From NCBI GenBank assembly GCA_003512955.1, contig DOTG01000014.1, positions 69,956 to 133,955 on the forward strand: a stretch of DNA of 64,000 bases, in the 5' to 3' direction. The DNA comes from Marinilabiliales bacterium. GTDB lineage: Bacteria; Bacteroidota; Bacteroidia; Bacteroidales; SZUA-534. Both the position numbers and the translations under genes were made by a program. The notes below the pieces were generated by a model. It ran no database searches and was not told the origin of the DNA. It saw only the letters and a list, made by a program, of their open reading frames with translations. Of this stretch, positions 1-7,899 are shown piece after piece; within the stretch, counting starts at the first letter, position 1; each line of letters opens with the position of its first letter.

Positions 1-1
1 T

Positions 2-67
2 GAAATTCGAATTTATAACAAATCACTAACCGAAAGTGAAATTGTACAACTTTATATCGAGAATTAA
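2..67 (+). CDS. C-terminal end of a LamG/jellyroll-type protein (partial)
   Basis: Only the last 21 codons and the TAA stop lie in the window, in frame 2. They read EIRIYNKSLTESEIVQLYIE followed by N and stop. This resembles the closing strand of concanavalin A-like LamG domains, where an 'RIYNRALSEAEI..LY' motif is common at the C terminus. The gene is therefore probably a secreted or surface protein ending in a LamG-like domain. A terminator follows directly, so it is not in one operon with the glycosyltransferase. Nothing else can be said about the protein from this fragment. Confidence 0.6.
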   Translation, partial: EIRIYNKSLTESEIVQLYIEN

Positions 68-94
68 GAAGTAAACTTTTCAATATCATATTTT

Positions 95-132
95 AAGAGC
101 AGTTTATTATTATATAAACTGCTCTTTTTTTT
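95..132 (+). terminator. Rho-independent terminator after the LamG-like gene
   Basis: A perfect 13-bp inverted repeat (AAGAGCAGTTTAT at 95-107, ATAAACTGCTCTT at 114-126) with a 6-nt loop runs into a T tract ending at 132. It separates the leading partial gene from the polysaccharide operon. Confidence 0.85.
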
Positions 133-179
133 CAATTCTTTATTATAAAATCAAGGTATAATTACAAAATCTAATTTTA

Positions 180-187
180 TACTTTTG
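180..187 (+). promoter_or_regulatory. Candidate Bacteroidota -7 box for the polysaccharide operon
   Basis: TACTTTTG matches the TAnnTTTG -7 consensus and lies 19 nt before the ATG at 207. No clear TTTG -33 box is seen at the usual distance, so the call rests on one element plus position after a terminator. Confidence 0.4.
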
Positions 188-206
188 CTGCTCATCATTA
201 AATGCA

Positions 207-1379
207 ATGAATACAAAAATTCTAATGGTTCTTGAAGGTCCTTTTCCCCCTGATGACAGGGTTTTTAAAGAGGCTCAGCTTTTAGTAAACCAAGGCTTTC
301 AGGTTACTATTGCCTGTACATTAAAAGGTGATGAACCCCTTTTTGAAAATTATAAAGGAATTACCGTTTACCGCAAACACTTACCAAAATTAATCTATAA
401 AAGCAGTGTGGCTGCATTGAAGTTTCCTGTTTATTTTAACTGGTGGAAACGCTTTTTGCAAGAACTATTTGCCAGAGATTCTTTTGATTGTATCCATATT
501 CACGATTTACCCCTTGCCAAAGTTGGGCTTTATTTTAAACAAAAACACACGTTAAAATTAGTAATTGATTTACACGAAAACTGGCCGGCGTACCTTACAA
601 AAGCTACACATACGCAAACTATTTTAGGTAAACTTTTATCGAGTGAACAACAATGGCGGACCTATGAAAAATGGGCGGCTGTGCATGCCGATAAGGTTGT
701 GACTGTGGTTGATGAAATGAAAAACCGGATTGTCCGGTTAGGAGTCTCTCAGGAAAAAGTGGCCGTTCTGCAAAATACCATTGTTCCTGAAGAATATCCT
801 AATCAGAAAGAGGAACAAATGAACCAGCCCTTTACACTCATATTTGCTGGCGGAATCAATATTGAACGAGGTTTGCAATATATTATCCCAGCTATCAAAA
901 TTTTAAAACAACATATTCCAGATATTAAACTTATTATTATTGGGAAAGGAAGTTATCTGCCCACGTTAAAACAATTAGCCTCAGATTTTGAAGTTTCAAA
1001 CCATGTTGATTTTATTGGTTGGAAGCCTTTAAAGGAATTAATGGAAATAACTGCAAAAGCCGATATAGCTCTAATTCCCCACTTAAAATGGGAACAAACC
1101 GATTGTTCATCGCCCAATAAATTATTCCAATACATGCATGCAGGAGTTCCTTTGCTGGTTTCAAATTGTGATTCGGTTGCCCGGATAGTAAACGAAACCA
1201 ATTGTGGGGAATCATATGCATTTGATCAGGTAGATGAATTTGCCGAAAAAGTGCTAAAATTGTATCGAAATCCCGATTATCGAAAACAACTTTCAGAAAA
1301 TGGTAAAAAATGGATTTTCGAAAAATACAACTGGAACGAATCGTCGAAGGAGTTCCTGGAAATGTACACGAAAATATGA
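207..1379 (+). CDS. Glycosyltransferase family 4 (GT-B) protein
   Basis: The 390-aa protein has the two-lobed GT-B layout. The N-terminal half (about 1-200) has the opening MVLEGPFPPDDRVFKEA and an acceptor-side stretch near VIDLHENWP. The C-terminal nucleotide-sugar half includes FAGGINIERGL, the glycine-rich IIIGKG strand and the SSPNKLFQYMHAGVP loop, where GT4 enzymes usually bind the donor sugar. It probably transfers a sugar to a lipid-linked intermediate on the cytoplasmic face of the inner membrane. It opens an operon with a UDP-GlcNAc 2-epimerase, an asparagine-synthase-like protein and a flippase, so a surface polysaccharide is the likely product. Donor and acceptor cannot be told from sequence. 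The ATG at 207 follows a -7-like box at 180-187. Confidence 0.85.
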   Translation: MNTKILMVLEGPFPPDDRVFKEAQLLVNQGFQVTIACTLKGDEPLFENYKGITVYRKHLPKLIYKSSVAALKFPVYFNWWKRFLQELFARDSFDCIHIHDLPLAKVGLYFKQKHTLKLVIDLHENWPAYLTKATHTQTILGKLLSSEQQWRTYEKWAAVHADKVVTVVDEMKNRIVRLGVSQEKVAVLQNTIVPEEYPNQKEEQMNQPFTLIFAGGINIERGLQYIIPAIKILKQHIPDIKLIIIGKGSYLPTLKQLASDFEVSNHVDFIGWKPLKELMEITAKADIALIPHLKWEQTDCSSPNKLFQYMHAGVPLLVSNCDSVARIVNETNCGESYAFDQVDEFAEKVLKLYRNPDYRKQLSENGKKWIFEKYNWNESSKEFLEMYTKI

Positions 1380-1383
1380 TTGA

Positions 1384-2433
1384 ATGAAAATAGCAACGAT
1401 AGTAGGAGCGCGGCCACAATTTATAAAGGCAGCCGTTTTAAGCCGCCTGTTTAAAACTGATGACCGATTTCAGGAAATTATCATCCACACCGGACAACAT
1501 TACGACCAAAACATGTCGGATGTGTTTTTTAGTGAATTACAAATTTCTGAACCAAAATACAATCTTGAGGTAGGCTCTGGATTACATGGGGAACAGACAG
1601 GTAAAATGCTCCATCGTCTCGAAGAGGTTTTTTTAAATGAAAAACCCGATATGGTTGTTGTTTATGGCGATACCAATTCAACCGTTGCCGGAGCTTTAGC
1701 AGCCTCAAAGCTGCACATTCCTATTGCTCATGTGGAAGCCGGATTACGCAGTTTTAACAAAAAAATGCCTGAAGAGATTAACCGGATTGCCACCGACCAC
1801 ATCTCTGATTTGTTATTTGCACCTACACAAAATGCCATGAACCTGTTAGCTGCTGAAGGCTTATCGAAAAACAGTTTTTTGAGTGGCGATATCATGTACG
1901 ATTCGGTATTGTTTTATAAGGATTTGGCCCTTGAAAAATTTAAAGGGCAAACATTGCCTTTCGAAACCTATTATTTAGCCACGCTTCACCGGCAGGAAAA
2001 TACCGATGATCCACATCGGTTACAGCAAATTTTTAATGCATTCTCGAATCTGGATTTACCGGTACTTTTACCATTGCACCCGCGAACCAAAAAGATGCTT
2101 GAGCCCATTAAATATTCAAACAATATAAAGATTATTGAACCGGTTGGTTATTTAGAGTTGCTTCATTTGCTCAGCCATTCAATAAAAGTGTTAACCGATT
2201 CGGGCGGGTTACAAAAAGAGGCTTTCTTTTTAAGTAAACCGTGCCTGACCCTGCGCGATGAAACGGAATGGATTGAAACATTGGAAAACGGTTGGAATAG
2301 TATTGTAGGAGCATCGGAAAATGAAATATTATCCAAAATATCCCACCCAATTTCTGCAATTAAAACAAATCCATTTGGAGATGGGCATGCCGGAAATAAG
2401 ATTATTGAATTAATTATTCAACGCAATAAATAA
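1384..2433 (+). CDS. wecB: UDP-N-acetylglucosamine 2-epimerase (non-hydrolysing)
   Basis: The 349-aa protein starts MKIATIVGARPQFIKAA, the hallmark N terminus of WecB/MnaA enzymes, and has HTGQHYDQNMSD, VVYGDTNSTVAGALAA, HVEAGLRS and the DSGG signature (LTDSGGLQKEAF). These enzymes interconvert UDP-GlcNAc and UDP-ManNAc in the cytoplasm and supply ManNAc-type sugars for surface polysaccharides. Length is slightly short of the usual 370 or so residues but all main motifs are present. It starts 4 nt after the glycosyltransferase stop. Its stop overlaps the next start in a TAATG, which points to translational coupling in one operon. Confidence 0.92.
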   Translation: MKIATIVGARPQFIKAAVLSRLFKTDDRFQEIIIHTGQHYDQNMSDVFFSELQISEPKYNLEVGSGLHGEQTGKMLHRLEEVFLNEKPDMVVVYGDTNSTVAGALAASKLHIPIAHVEAGLRSFNKKMPEEINRIATDHISDLLFAPTQNAMNLLAAEGLSKNSFLSGDIMYDSVLFYKDLALEKFKGQTLPFETYYLATLHRQENTDDPHRLQQIFNAFSNLDLPVLLPLHPRTKKMLEPIKYSNNIKIIEPVGYLELLHLLSHSIKVLTDSGGLQKEAFFLSKPCLTLRDETEWIETLENGWNSIVGASENEILSKISHPISAIKTNPFGDGHAGNKIIELIIQRNK

Positions 2434-4052
2434 TGTTAAAATTATTGTTTCAAAAAAAGATTGAAAAATTCAAATTTGATTCAATTTATTATTCAAATCA
2501 GGATTTTGAATTAACTACAAACGGGGTTTTTTTAGGAACAAGTTTTAATGATGAAAAAGAGTTGGCACTTTATTTAATTGAAGAATATCAAACCAAGGGA
2601 TTCAAATTTATAAAAAATCTTCGGGGGAGTTTCTCAATAACCCTTCACGATAAAAAACAACAAATCTCTTATGTTTACACCAATCATGTTGGCGATAAAC
2701 GGATATATTATTTCAAAGGGACAAATGAGTTCATTGTCTCTGACTCAATAAAGGAAATGAAGAACTATTGCGACCAAAAAAGAATTTCGGTTTCATTAGA
2801 CCAATCTTCGGCCTACCAATTGCTTACTTTTGGATACTTATTGCATGATAATACACTAATTGCTGAATTTAAAAGACTTTTACCTGGTCATTTTATAAAG
2901 TATGAAAATGAAACAGCCAGCATACATCAATATTTTATATTAAACAATGCAAATCCATCTCAATCAGTAACCGAGAACGATATTATTGAAAACATTGATT
3001 CACTGTTCAGAAAAGCAGTAATTCTTGAATATAAAAAGGATACCCAATACAACTTAAAACATATTACATCGCTTAGTGGTGGCCTTGATTGCAGGATGAA
3101 TACCTGGGTTGCCAATGCCCTGAACTTTTCAAACATTACCAACTTTACCTTTTCACAATCAGGGTATTTAGATCAAACAATAGCTCAACAAATTGCCTCA
3201 GATTTAAACCATGAATGGATTTTTAAATCACTAGATCATGGAGATTTTCTTAAAGATGTAGAGAAAATTATTGAATTAACAGAGGCAACAACATCGTACA
3301 GCAATCATTGCCATTCAAATAATGCACTTACAATTTTGAATTTTCAAAAGTTTGGGGTTTTACATACTGGCCAGATAGGCGATGTGATGATAAGCAGCTT
3401 CATGAGCGAAAACCAGCATAATCCGCCTTATTTTGCAAAATATAGTTCAAATAAACTTTTACATAAAGTAAGTGATGATGTATTAAAGAATTATGAAAAT
3501 CAGGAGCTTTTCCTATTGTATAATCGGGGTTTTAATGGTGCTTTGGCTGGTCACACGTTAATCCAACATTACACCGAGGTAGCCTCTCCTTTTTTGGATG
3601 TCGATTTTATGAACTACTGCCTTTCGATCCCGTTGAAGTTGCGGAAAAACCATAACATTTATAAAAAGTGGATTATTAAAAAATATCCGAAAGCTGCCGA
3701 TTATATTTGGGAAAGTTTAGGTACAACTATCAGAGCTAAAACATTAAACATCCGGGGAAAAACGGTTCCAATCCAAAAACTACCTCGATTTGTTTGGAAA
3801 GGGATGGAGTTGCAACTGGGTTTAAGAAGTAAAACCGACACCAGCTCAGCCTTCAACATGAATCCGTTCGATTATTGGTATCGAACCAATCCCCTGTTAC
3901 CCGGATTCTTTAATACGTATTATCAGGAAAACATCCACCGGATACCCGATCCTGAGCTTCAAAAAGATTGTGAATTACTATTTACTGGAACTACCGTTGA
4001 AAAAATGCAGGTTCTTTCGTTACTTGCGGCCTTAAAACTTATCTGGGATTGA
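2433..4052 (+). CDS. Asparagine synthase-like protein in a polysaccharide operon
   Basis: The 539-aa protein has a degenerate class-II glutaminase-like N-terminal region (about 1-180, with LRGSFSITLHDKKQQ resembling the usual LNGMFAFALWD) but no N-terminal catalytic Cys2. An AsnB-type ATP-pyrophosphatase domain follows, with PP-loop SGGLDCR near residues 215-221 in place of the usual SGGxDS. Without the catalytic cysteine it should not use glutamine as its own amide donor. Such proteins are common in polysaccharide loci, where they may amidate sugar acids, but the substrate is unknown. It overlaps wecB by one base (TAATG) and is followed after one base by the flippase gene. Codon use is AT-rich, as is common for surface polysaccharide loci. 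Confidence 0.8.
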   Translation: MLKLLFQKKIEKFKFDSIYYSNQDFELTTNGVFLGTSFNDEKELALYLIEEYQTKGFKFIKNLRGSFSITLHDKKQQISYVYTNHVGDKRIYYFKGTNEFIVSDSIKEMKNYCDQKRISVSLDQSSAYQLLTFGYLLHDNTLIAEFKRLLPGHFIKYENETASIHQYFILNNANPSQSVTENDIIENIDSLFRKAVILEYKKDTQYNLKHITSLSGGLDCRMNTWVANALNFSNITNFTFSQSGYLDQTIAQQIASDLNHEWIFKSLDHGDFLKDVEKIIELTEATTSYSNHCHSNNALTILNFQKFGVLHTGQIGDVMISSFMSENQHNPPYFAKYSSNKLLHKVSDDVLKNYENQELFLLYNRGFNGALAGHTLIQHYTEVASPFLDVDFMNYCLSIPLKLRKNHNIYKKWIIKKYPKAADYIWESLGTTIRAKTLNIRGKTVPIQKLPRFVWKGMELQLGLRSKTDTSSAFNMNPFDYWYRTNPLLPGFFNTYYQENIHRIPDPELQKDCELLFTGTTVEKMQVLSLLAALKLIWD

Positions 4053-4053
4053 A

Positions 4054-5559
4054 ATGATCATTGATCTGAAGCGGACTTTCCGCAAAACTTCGGTGTATGC
4101 CCTTGGCAATGTGGCAACCAAACTTATTGGACTGATATTAATTCCCCTTTATACCGATGTAAAGTATTTTTCGGTAAGCGATTATGGAGCCATGGGAATT
4201 CTGGAAATTACCTCACAGGTATTGGTAGCCATTTTAGGGTTATCGTTGGCTCAAAGCCTTACCCGCTGGTTTTGGGATGCTGATTTTATTGAAAAACAAA
4301 AATCGGTATTTTTTACTTCGCTCTTTATGATGGTAGGTCTTTCGGCCATTATCGTTCTGGGGATGCTCCCATTATCGGGATTCTTTTCAAAACTGCTTTT
4401 TCAGGATGCTTCCTATACCTACATCATCCAATTGGTATTAATTTCCAGTGGTATACAGGTAATAACCAACCATGTGCTGGCTTTAGCCAAGTTGCAGGAA
4501 AAAGCCCTGCTGTATTCGGTCACGAATATCATAAAACTGACCATTACCCTTGGTTTAACCATTTATTTTATTGTCGGTTTAGGTAAAAAACTCGATGGTA
4601 TTTTCGAGGCCTCGGTCATTGGTTCGGCATTATCATTAGTCATTCTCGTTCCATATTTATTAAAAAACTGTGATTGGCATTTTGAATGGGGCATTCTGAA
4701 AGAGATGCTTATTTTTGGCTACCCGTTAATTATTGCGTCAATTTCCGGGGTCTTCTTTTCAGTGATCGACCGATATTTCATCAACTACATGCGCGGGTTA
4801 GATGATGTGGGGATTTATAATCTTGGGTTCAAACTCTCCTCTACATTAAATGTTGTGGTTATAACCTCCATCCAGTTGGCCTTATCGCCAATTATGATGA
4901 AAAAGATGAATGACTCTGACAACAAGCGGTTCTATTCCAAGGTAATGACCTACTTCAGTTTTGTGCTCATGTTCTGTATCATAGGGTTGTCGTTGTTCAG
5001 CCTGGAAGGAATCAAAGTTTTTGTAAACAATACCCTGTATTGGGATTCGGTTTATGTGGTGGCCATTTTATCATTGGCAACCCTGTTTAGTATGATGAAA
5101 GACCAGGCTTTAATGGGTCTGCACATTACAAAAAAGACTAAAATTACCGGAACCGTGATTGTAATTGCCACCGGAATAAATGTATTGCTGAACGCTCTGC
5201 TCATTCCAGGCTGGGGAATTTATGGGGCGGCCATTGGAACCTTGGTTTCGCAAATTGCCTTTTTCTGGATCATCTATTATAAAGCGCAACAAGCCTACTA
5301 TATTCCTTTCGAGATGAATAAAATTTATAAAATCCTGGCCGTAGGGGTGATTATTCTGGCCGCGGGGCTTTTACTAAACCCAGTAAACGCATGGATCCGG
5401 ATTCCCGCCAAGATGCTCTTGCTTGGGTTGTACGTTGCGGCTCTTTACAAGCTCCGGTTTTTCGACAAGGTGGAAAAAGAAACCCTCCTGCGGATATTCC
5501 GGACCTGGAAAAACCCCAATAGCATTTCCGATAACATCAAACGGCTGATGGGAGGGTAA
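4054..5559 (+). CDS. Wzx-type polysaccharide flippase (MOP/MATE superfamily)
   Basis: The 501-aa protein is almost wholly membrane-embedded, with about 12-14 hydrophobic helices, and begins with the typical flippase start FRKTSVYALGNVATKLIGLI. A second half-repeat starts near residue 215 (EMLIFGYPLIIASISG). Wzx proteins flip undecaprenyl-linked repeat units across the inner membrane. The gene starts one base after the stop of the asparagine-synthase-like gene and is the last in the operon. No polymerase or chain-length regulator is visible in this window, so those functions must lie elsewhere, or the product may be a single unit or a glycan for protein glycosylation. Confidence 0.88.
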   Translation: MIIDLKRTFRKTSVYALGNVATKLIGLILIPLYTDVKYFSVSDYGAMGILEITSQVLVAILGLSLAQSLTRWFWDADFIEKQKSVFFTSLFMMVGLSAIIVLGMLPLSGFFSKLLFQDASYTYIIQLVLISSGIQVITNHVLALAKLQEKALLYSVTNIIKLTITLGLTIYFIVGLGKKLDGIFEASVIGSALSLVILVPYLLKNCDWHFEWGILKEMLIFGYPLIIASISGVFFSVIDRYFINYMRGLDDVGIYNLGFKLSSTLNVVVITSIQLALSPIMMKKMNDSDNKRFYSKVMTYFSFVLMFCIIGLSLFSLEGIKVFVNNTLYWDSVYVVAILSLATLFSMMKDQALMGLHITKKTKITGTVIVIATGINVLLNALLIPGWGIYGAAIGTLVSQIAFFWIIYYKAQQAYYIPFEMNKIYKILAVGVIILAAGLLLNPVNAWIRIPAKMLLLGLYVAALYKLRFFDKVEKETLLRIFRTWKNPNSISDNIKRLMGG

Positions 5560-5652
5560 TTTCACTTGCCAGAGCAACTTTTTAGGGATTATTGTTATCT
5601 TGCTATGCAGTTAACCAACAGTTATAAACATCAAGAAAACATCTGATAGTAA

Positions 5653-6261
5653 ATGAGGTTGTTTTGGATTTTTATCATCAGTAGTTTTTGCTGGTTGTCA
5701 TTGTCTTCTCAGGCTCAAATAGCCCTGCTTGGCGGAACCAACTTTTGTTGGATGCGGAATGACAATCTGCTTCAACATCAGGAGGTGTTGCTTTCGCCAC
5801 ATTTCGGGGTTTCTGTTCAGTATTATCCTTTTAATAATGCACCGGAAATTTCCCTTGAAAACGGGTTTCTTACGAACACGAAAGGCTACCACCTCGATAT
5901 AGATAAGGATTATTATTTCAGATTGTATTATTATTCATTTCCCCTGTTGCTCAACTATTCCGTATCGGAGCAGGTAACGCTATCTACCGGATTGGAATTC
6001 AATTATTTAAAACGCACCAACGTGGAGCAGGGAACCAAAACTTATAACCGGTTTGATATGGCTTTGGTTATTGGTGTTGAGGTATTCGATGCCCAAACGG
6101 TTAATCCATATTTTCGCTGTTCCTATGGGTTTTTCCCTGTGTTGAATTACTACACGTTTGATAAACTGGGTAATCTTGAAAGTGAGTTCAGGGATTTGAA
6201 AAGCCTGGTTTTCTCAATTGGCATTAAAATCAATCTGTATGATGAAAGAATTGCGTTTTAA
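5653..6261 (+). CDS. Outer-membrane beta-barrel protein (PorT-like)
   Basis: The 202-aa protein has a signal peptide (hydrophobic residues 4-20, cleavage near SLSSQAQ). Alternating amphipathic strands follow, such as HFGVSVQYYPF, YSFPLLLNYSV and VTLSTGLEFNYL. This is typical of small 8-strand barrels of the PorT/OMP_b-brl_2 type in Bacteroidota. It ends with a strand near SIGIKINLYD. The role is unknown. Its 3' end overlaps the next gene by 23 bp, so both probably form one unit. Confidence 0.7.
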   Translation: MRLFWIFIISSFCWLSLSSQAQIALLGGTNFCWMRNDNLLQHQEVLLSPHFGVSVQYYPFNNAPEISLENGFLTNTKGYHLDIDKDYYFRLYYYSFPLLLNYSVSEQVTLSTGLEFNYLKRTNVEQGTKTYNRFDMALVIGVEVFDAQTVNPYFRCSYGFFPVLNYYTFDKLGNLESEFRDLKSLVFSIGIKINLYDERIAF

Positions 6262-6862
6262 CCATTCTGTTTTAAGAATGCTTGTGGTGTTGTTCCTGAC
6301 TTCGTGCGATGCCGTATTTGTTCCCGACCCGGTGGATCCCCGTTTGCCAAAATATACCGAAGATGGTAACAATGTGGCCGGGGCATTGGTGAATGGTGAC
6401 CTATGGCATAATTATTACACAAATTTTTTTTTTACTTCTTATTATTGGCTCCAAATTGAAACTTACCAGCCCGATAGTTTGATTATGTTTTTTGAAGGCT
6501 CTATACAAGAAGAGTCGGTAACTTTTGAATTTCATTTGAAGGGGTTTCAGGTATTTTCATTTAATGATTTATCTAATCTTCACAATAAAAAAATATTCCT
6601 GGATGGCACAATTCAAAAAGCTTTATACAAAAAGTGGGATGCTGAAATGCACACAACTTCAGCCTTTGACAATGGTACAGGCCAACTATATGTAAAAAAT
6701 GTGGCGTTTTATGACAACTCTACCAAAGCAATCATTTCAGGTACTTTTGGTTTTACAGTGACAGATTCATTAGGCCTGCCGATTGAAATTTCTTATGGCC
6801 GGTTCGATTATAAAGTTTCGGACAGCAGTAATTTTGGATATTATGAGGGGAATGAAAGGTAA
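6239..6862 (+). CDS. Secreted lipoprotein, DUF6252-like
   Basis: The preferred start is the ATG at 6239 (MMKELRFNHS...), because it places a compact signal peptide with lipobox LTSC directly before the mature Cys. An in-frame ATG at 6218 would add residues that disturb the signal. The 207-aa protein has a fold-defining C-terminal part with ISGTFGFTVTDS and EISYGRFDYKVSDS, close to the DUF6252 pattern of Bacteroidota lipoproteins. It lies within the end of the barrel gene, which suggests a barrel-lipoprotein pair. The family role is not known; assignment to DUF6252 is from memory of the motif. Confidence 0.65.
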   Translation: MMKELRFNHSVLRMLVVLFLTSCDAVFVPDPVDPRLPKYTEDGNNVAGALVNGDLWHNYYTNFFFTSYYWLQIETYQPDSLIMFFEGSIQEESVTFEFHLKGFQVFSFNDLSNLHNKKIFLDGTIQKALYKKWDAEMHTTSAFDNGTGQLYVKNVAFYDNSTKAIISGTFGFTVTDSLGLPIEISYGRFDYKVSDSSNFGYYEGNER

Positions 6863-6904
6863 CCCGTTCGATTTTAACTTGGTGGGATTCATACCCCCAC
6901 TTAA

Positions 6905-6966
6905 TAAAAACAAAAAAGAAGGAGACCAAAATTGATCTCCTTCTTTTTTGTCGGGGTAGCAGGATT
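6905..6966 (-). repeat. Partial duplicate of tRNA-Pro 3' end plus terminator
   Basis: About 60 bases here repeat 7028-7087: the terminator hairpin followed by GTCGGGGTAGCAGGATT, which on the minus strand is the last 17 bases of the tRNA-Pro region. The copies differ by a few substitutions and small indels. The copy lacks the rest of the tRNA; 6967-7020 holds other sequence including a GGTTCGAA-like T-loop motif on the minus strand. Confidence 0.75.
6912..6949. terminator. Bidirectional terminator (copy 1)
   Basis: A perfect 14-bp inverted repeat (6912-6925 and 6936-6949) begins with six A and ends with six T, with a 10-nt loop. It can end the lipoprotein transcript on the plus strand and any transcript running left from tRNA-Pro. 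Confidence 0.8.
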
Positions 6967-7033
6967 ACTCCCTTCGGTCGTGAGGGCTTCGCCGTTCGAA
7001 CCGGTTCTCATCCTGCATACAAACTCTAAAAAA

Positions 7034-7062
7034 CAAAAAAGGAAACCAAAACTGATCTCCTT
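7034..7062 (-). terminator. Terminator of tRNA-Pro (copy 2)
   Basis: On the minus strand, directly after the tRNA, AAGGAGA (7062-7056) pairs with TTTCCTT (7045-7039), with one G-U pair, and a T run follows. The sequence is the sister of the hairpin at 6912-6949. Confidence 0.65.
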
Positions 7063-7071
7063 CTTTTTTTG

Positions 7072-7145
<74 letters not shown>

Positions 7146-7333
7146 TTGCTTTTTCCAAAAGCGTGTGCAAAAATAGATATAGTTTTTTTATTTACAAATT
7201 AATTCGCGGATTTATCTCACCTTCCTTCCAAAATTCCATTTTTTGATTATGTTTTTCCCATCATATATTTGATTTTCACGAGATAACATCCAATATTCCA
7301 GTAAAAATACTTATAGATGAAGTCCTAAAGCAT

Positions 7334-7708
7334 TTAAATTTTTTCACCCTCTTTACATTCCCGTGATGTATAAACAACCTCGAAATCGGGAATTACTACC
7401 TCCGAAGATTCCACCTCAAACGCTTTTTCCTGACCCTTCTTTGTTAAATCAAACACAATTTTACGTTTGTCAATTTTATCAAAATTCCGGCTAATCAGTT
7501 GTTTTTGCTCCAGCCCAGCCAACACTTTCGACATCCGTGATTTTGACTGCGACAATGCTTCTGCCAATTCCGTGGCGGAGGTACATCCGCTATTGATTTT
7601 GCAAATGGCCATGCATTCGTTTACCGAAAGGCCATGTGCTGTTTGGATGGTGTTCTCCATTTCTTGAATCATCCGGTAAAGTTCTTTTAGCTTGCAAAAA
7701 TTCTTCAT
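7334..7708 (-). CDS. MarR/winged-helix transcriptional regulator
   Basis: The frame is open up to 7816, but the start is placed at 7708 (MKNFCKLKELYRM), because a near-perfect Bacteroidota promoter at 7749-7779 predicts transcription from about 7742. The 124-aa protein has a MarR-like winged helix: a helix with LSVNECMAICKI, ATELAEALSQSKSRMSKVLAGLEQKQLI as the helix-turn-helix, then a wing with DKIDKRKIVFDLTKKG. MarR proteins bind as dimers and are often released by small ligands; the target is unknown. It is divergent from the nucleoside hydrolase gene, which is a possible target. Confidence 0.8.
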   Translation of the reverse strand: MKNFCKLKELYRMIQEMENTIQTAHGLSVNECMAICKINSGCTSATELAEALSQSKSRMSKVLAGLEQKQLISRNFDKIDKRKIVFDLTKKGQEKAFEVESSEVVIPDFEVVYTSRECKEGEKI

Positions 7709-7748
7709 TACATATAAATAGTTAACCCGATAAACTAATTTTCTAACG

Positions 7749-7779
7749 CAAAAATAACAAGTTTTATGGGTACACCAAA
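7749..7779 (-). promoter_or_regulatory. Bacteroidota-type promoter for the MarR-like gene
   Basis: On the minus strand TTTG (7779-7776), exactly 19 nt, then TATTTTTG (7756-7749). This matches TTTG-N19-TAnnTTTG in full and decides the start codon of the regulator. Confidence 0.75.
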
Positions 7780-7899
7780 AACTAAAAATAATTTCAAGTT
7801 CTTGATATCCTGTCACTTGTTATGTTCCGATTTAAAACGCGCAATACAGTTGCTGTAAAATACCTTAATTTTACAACTTTGGAACTTAAAAATAATAGT

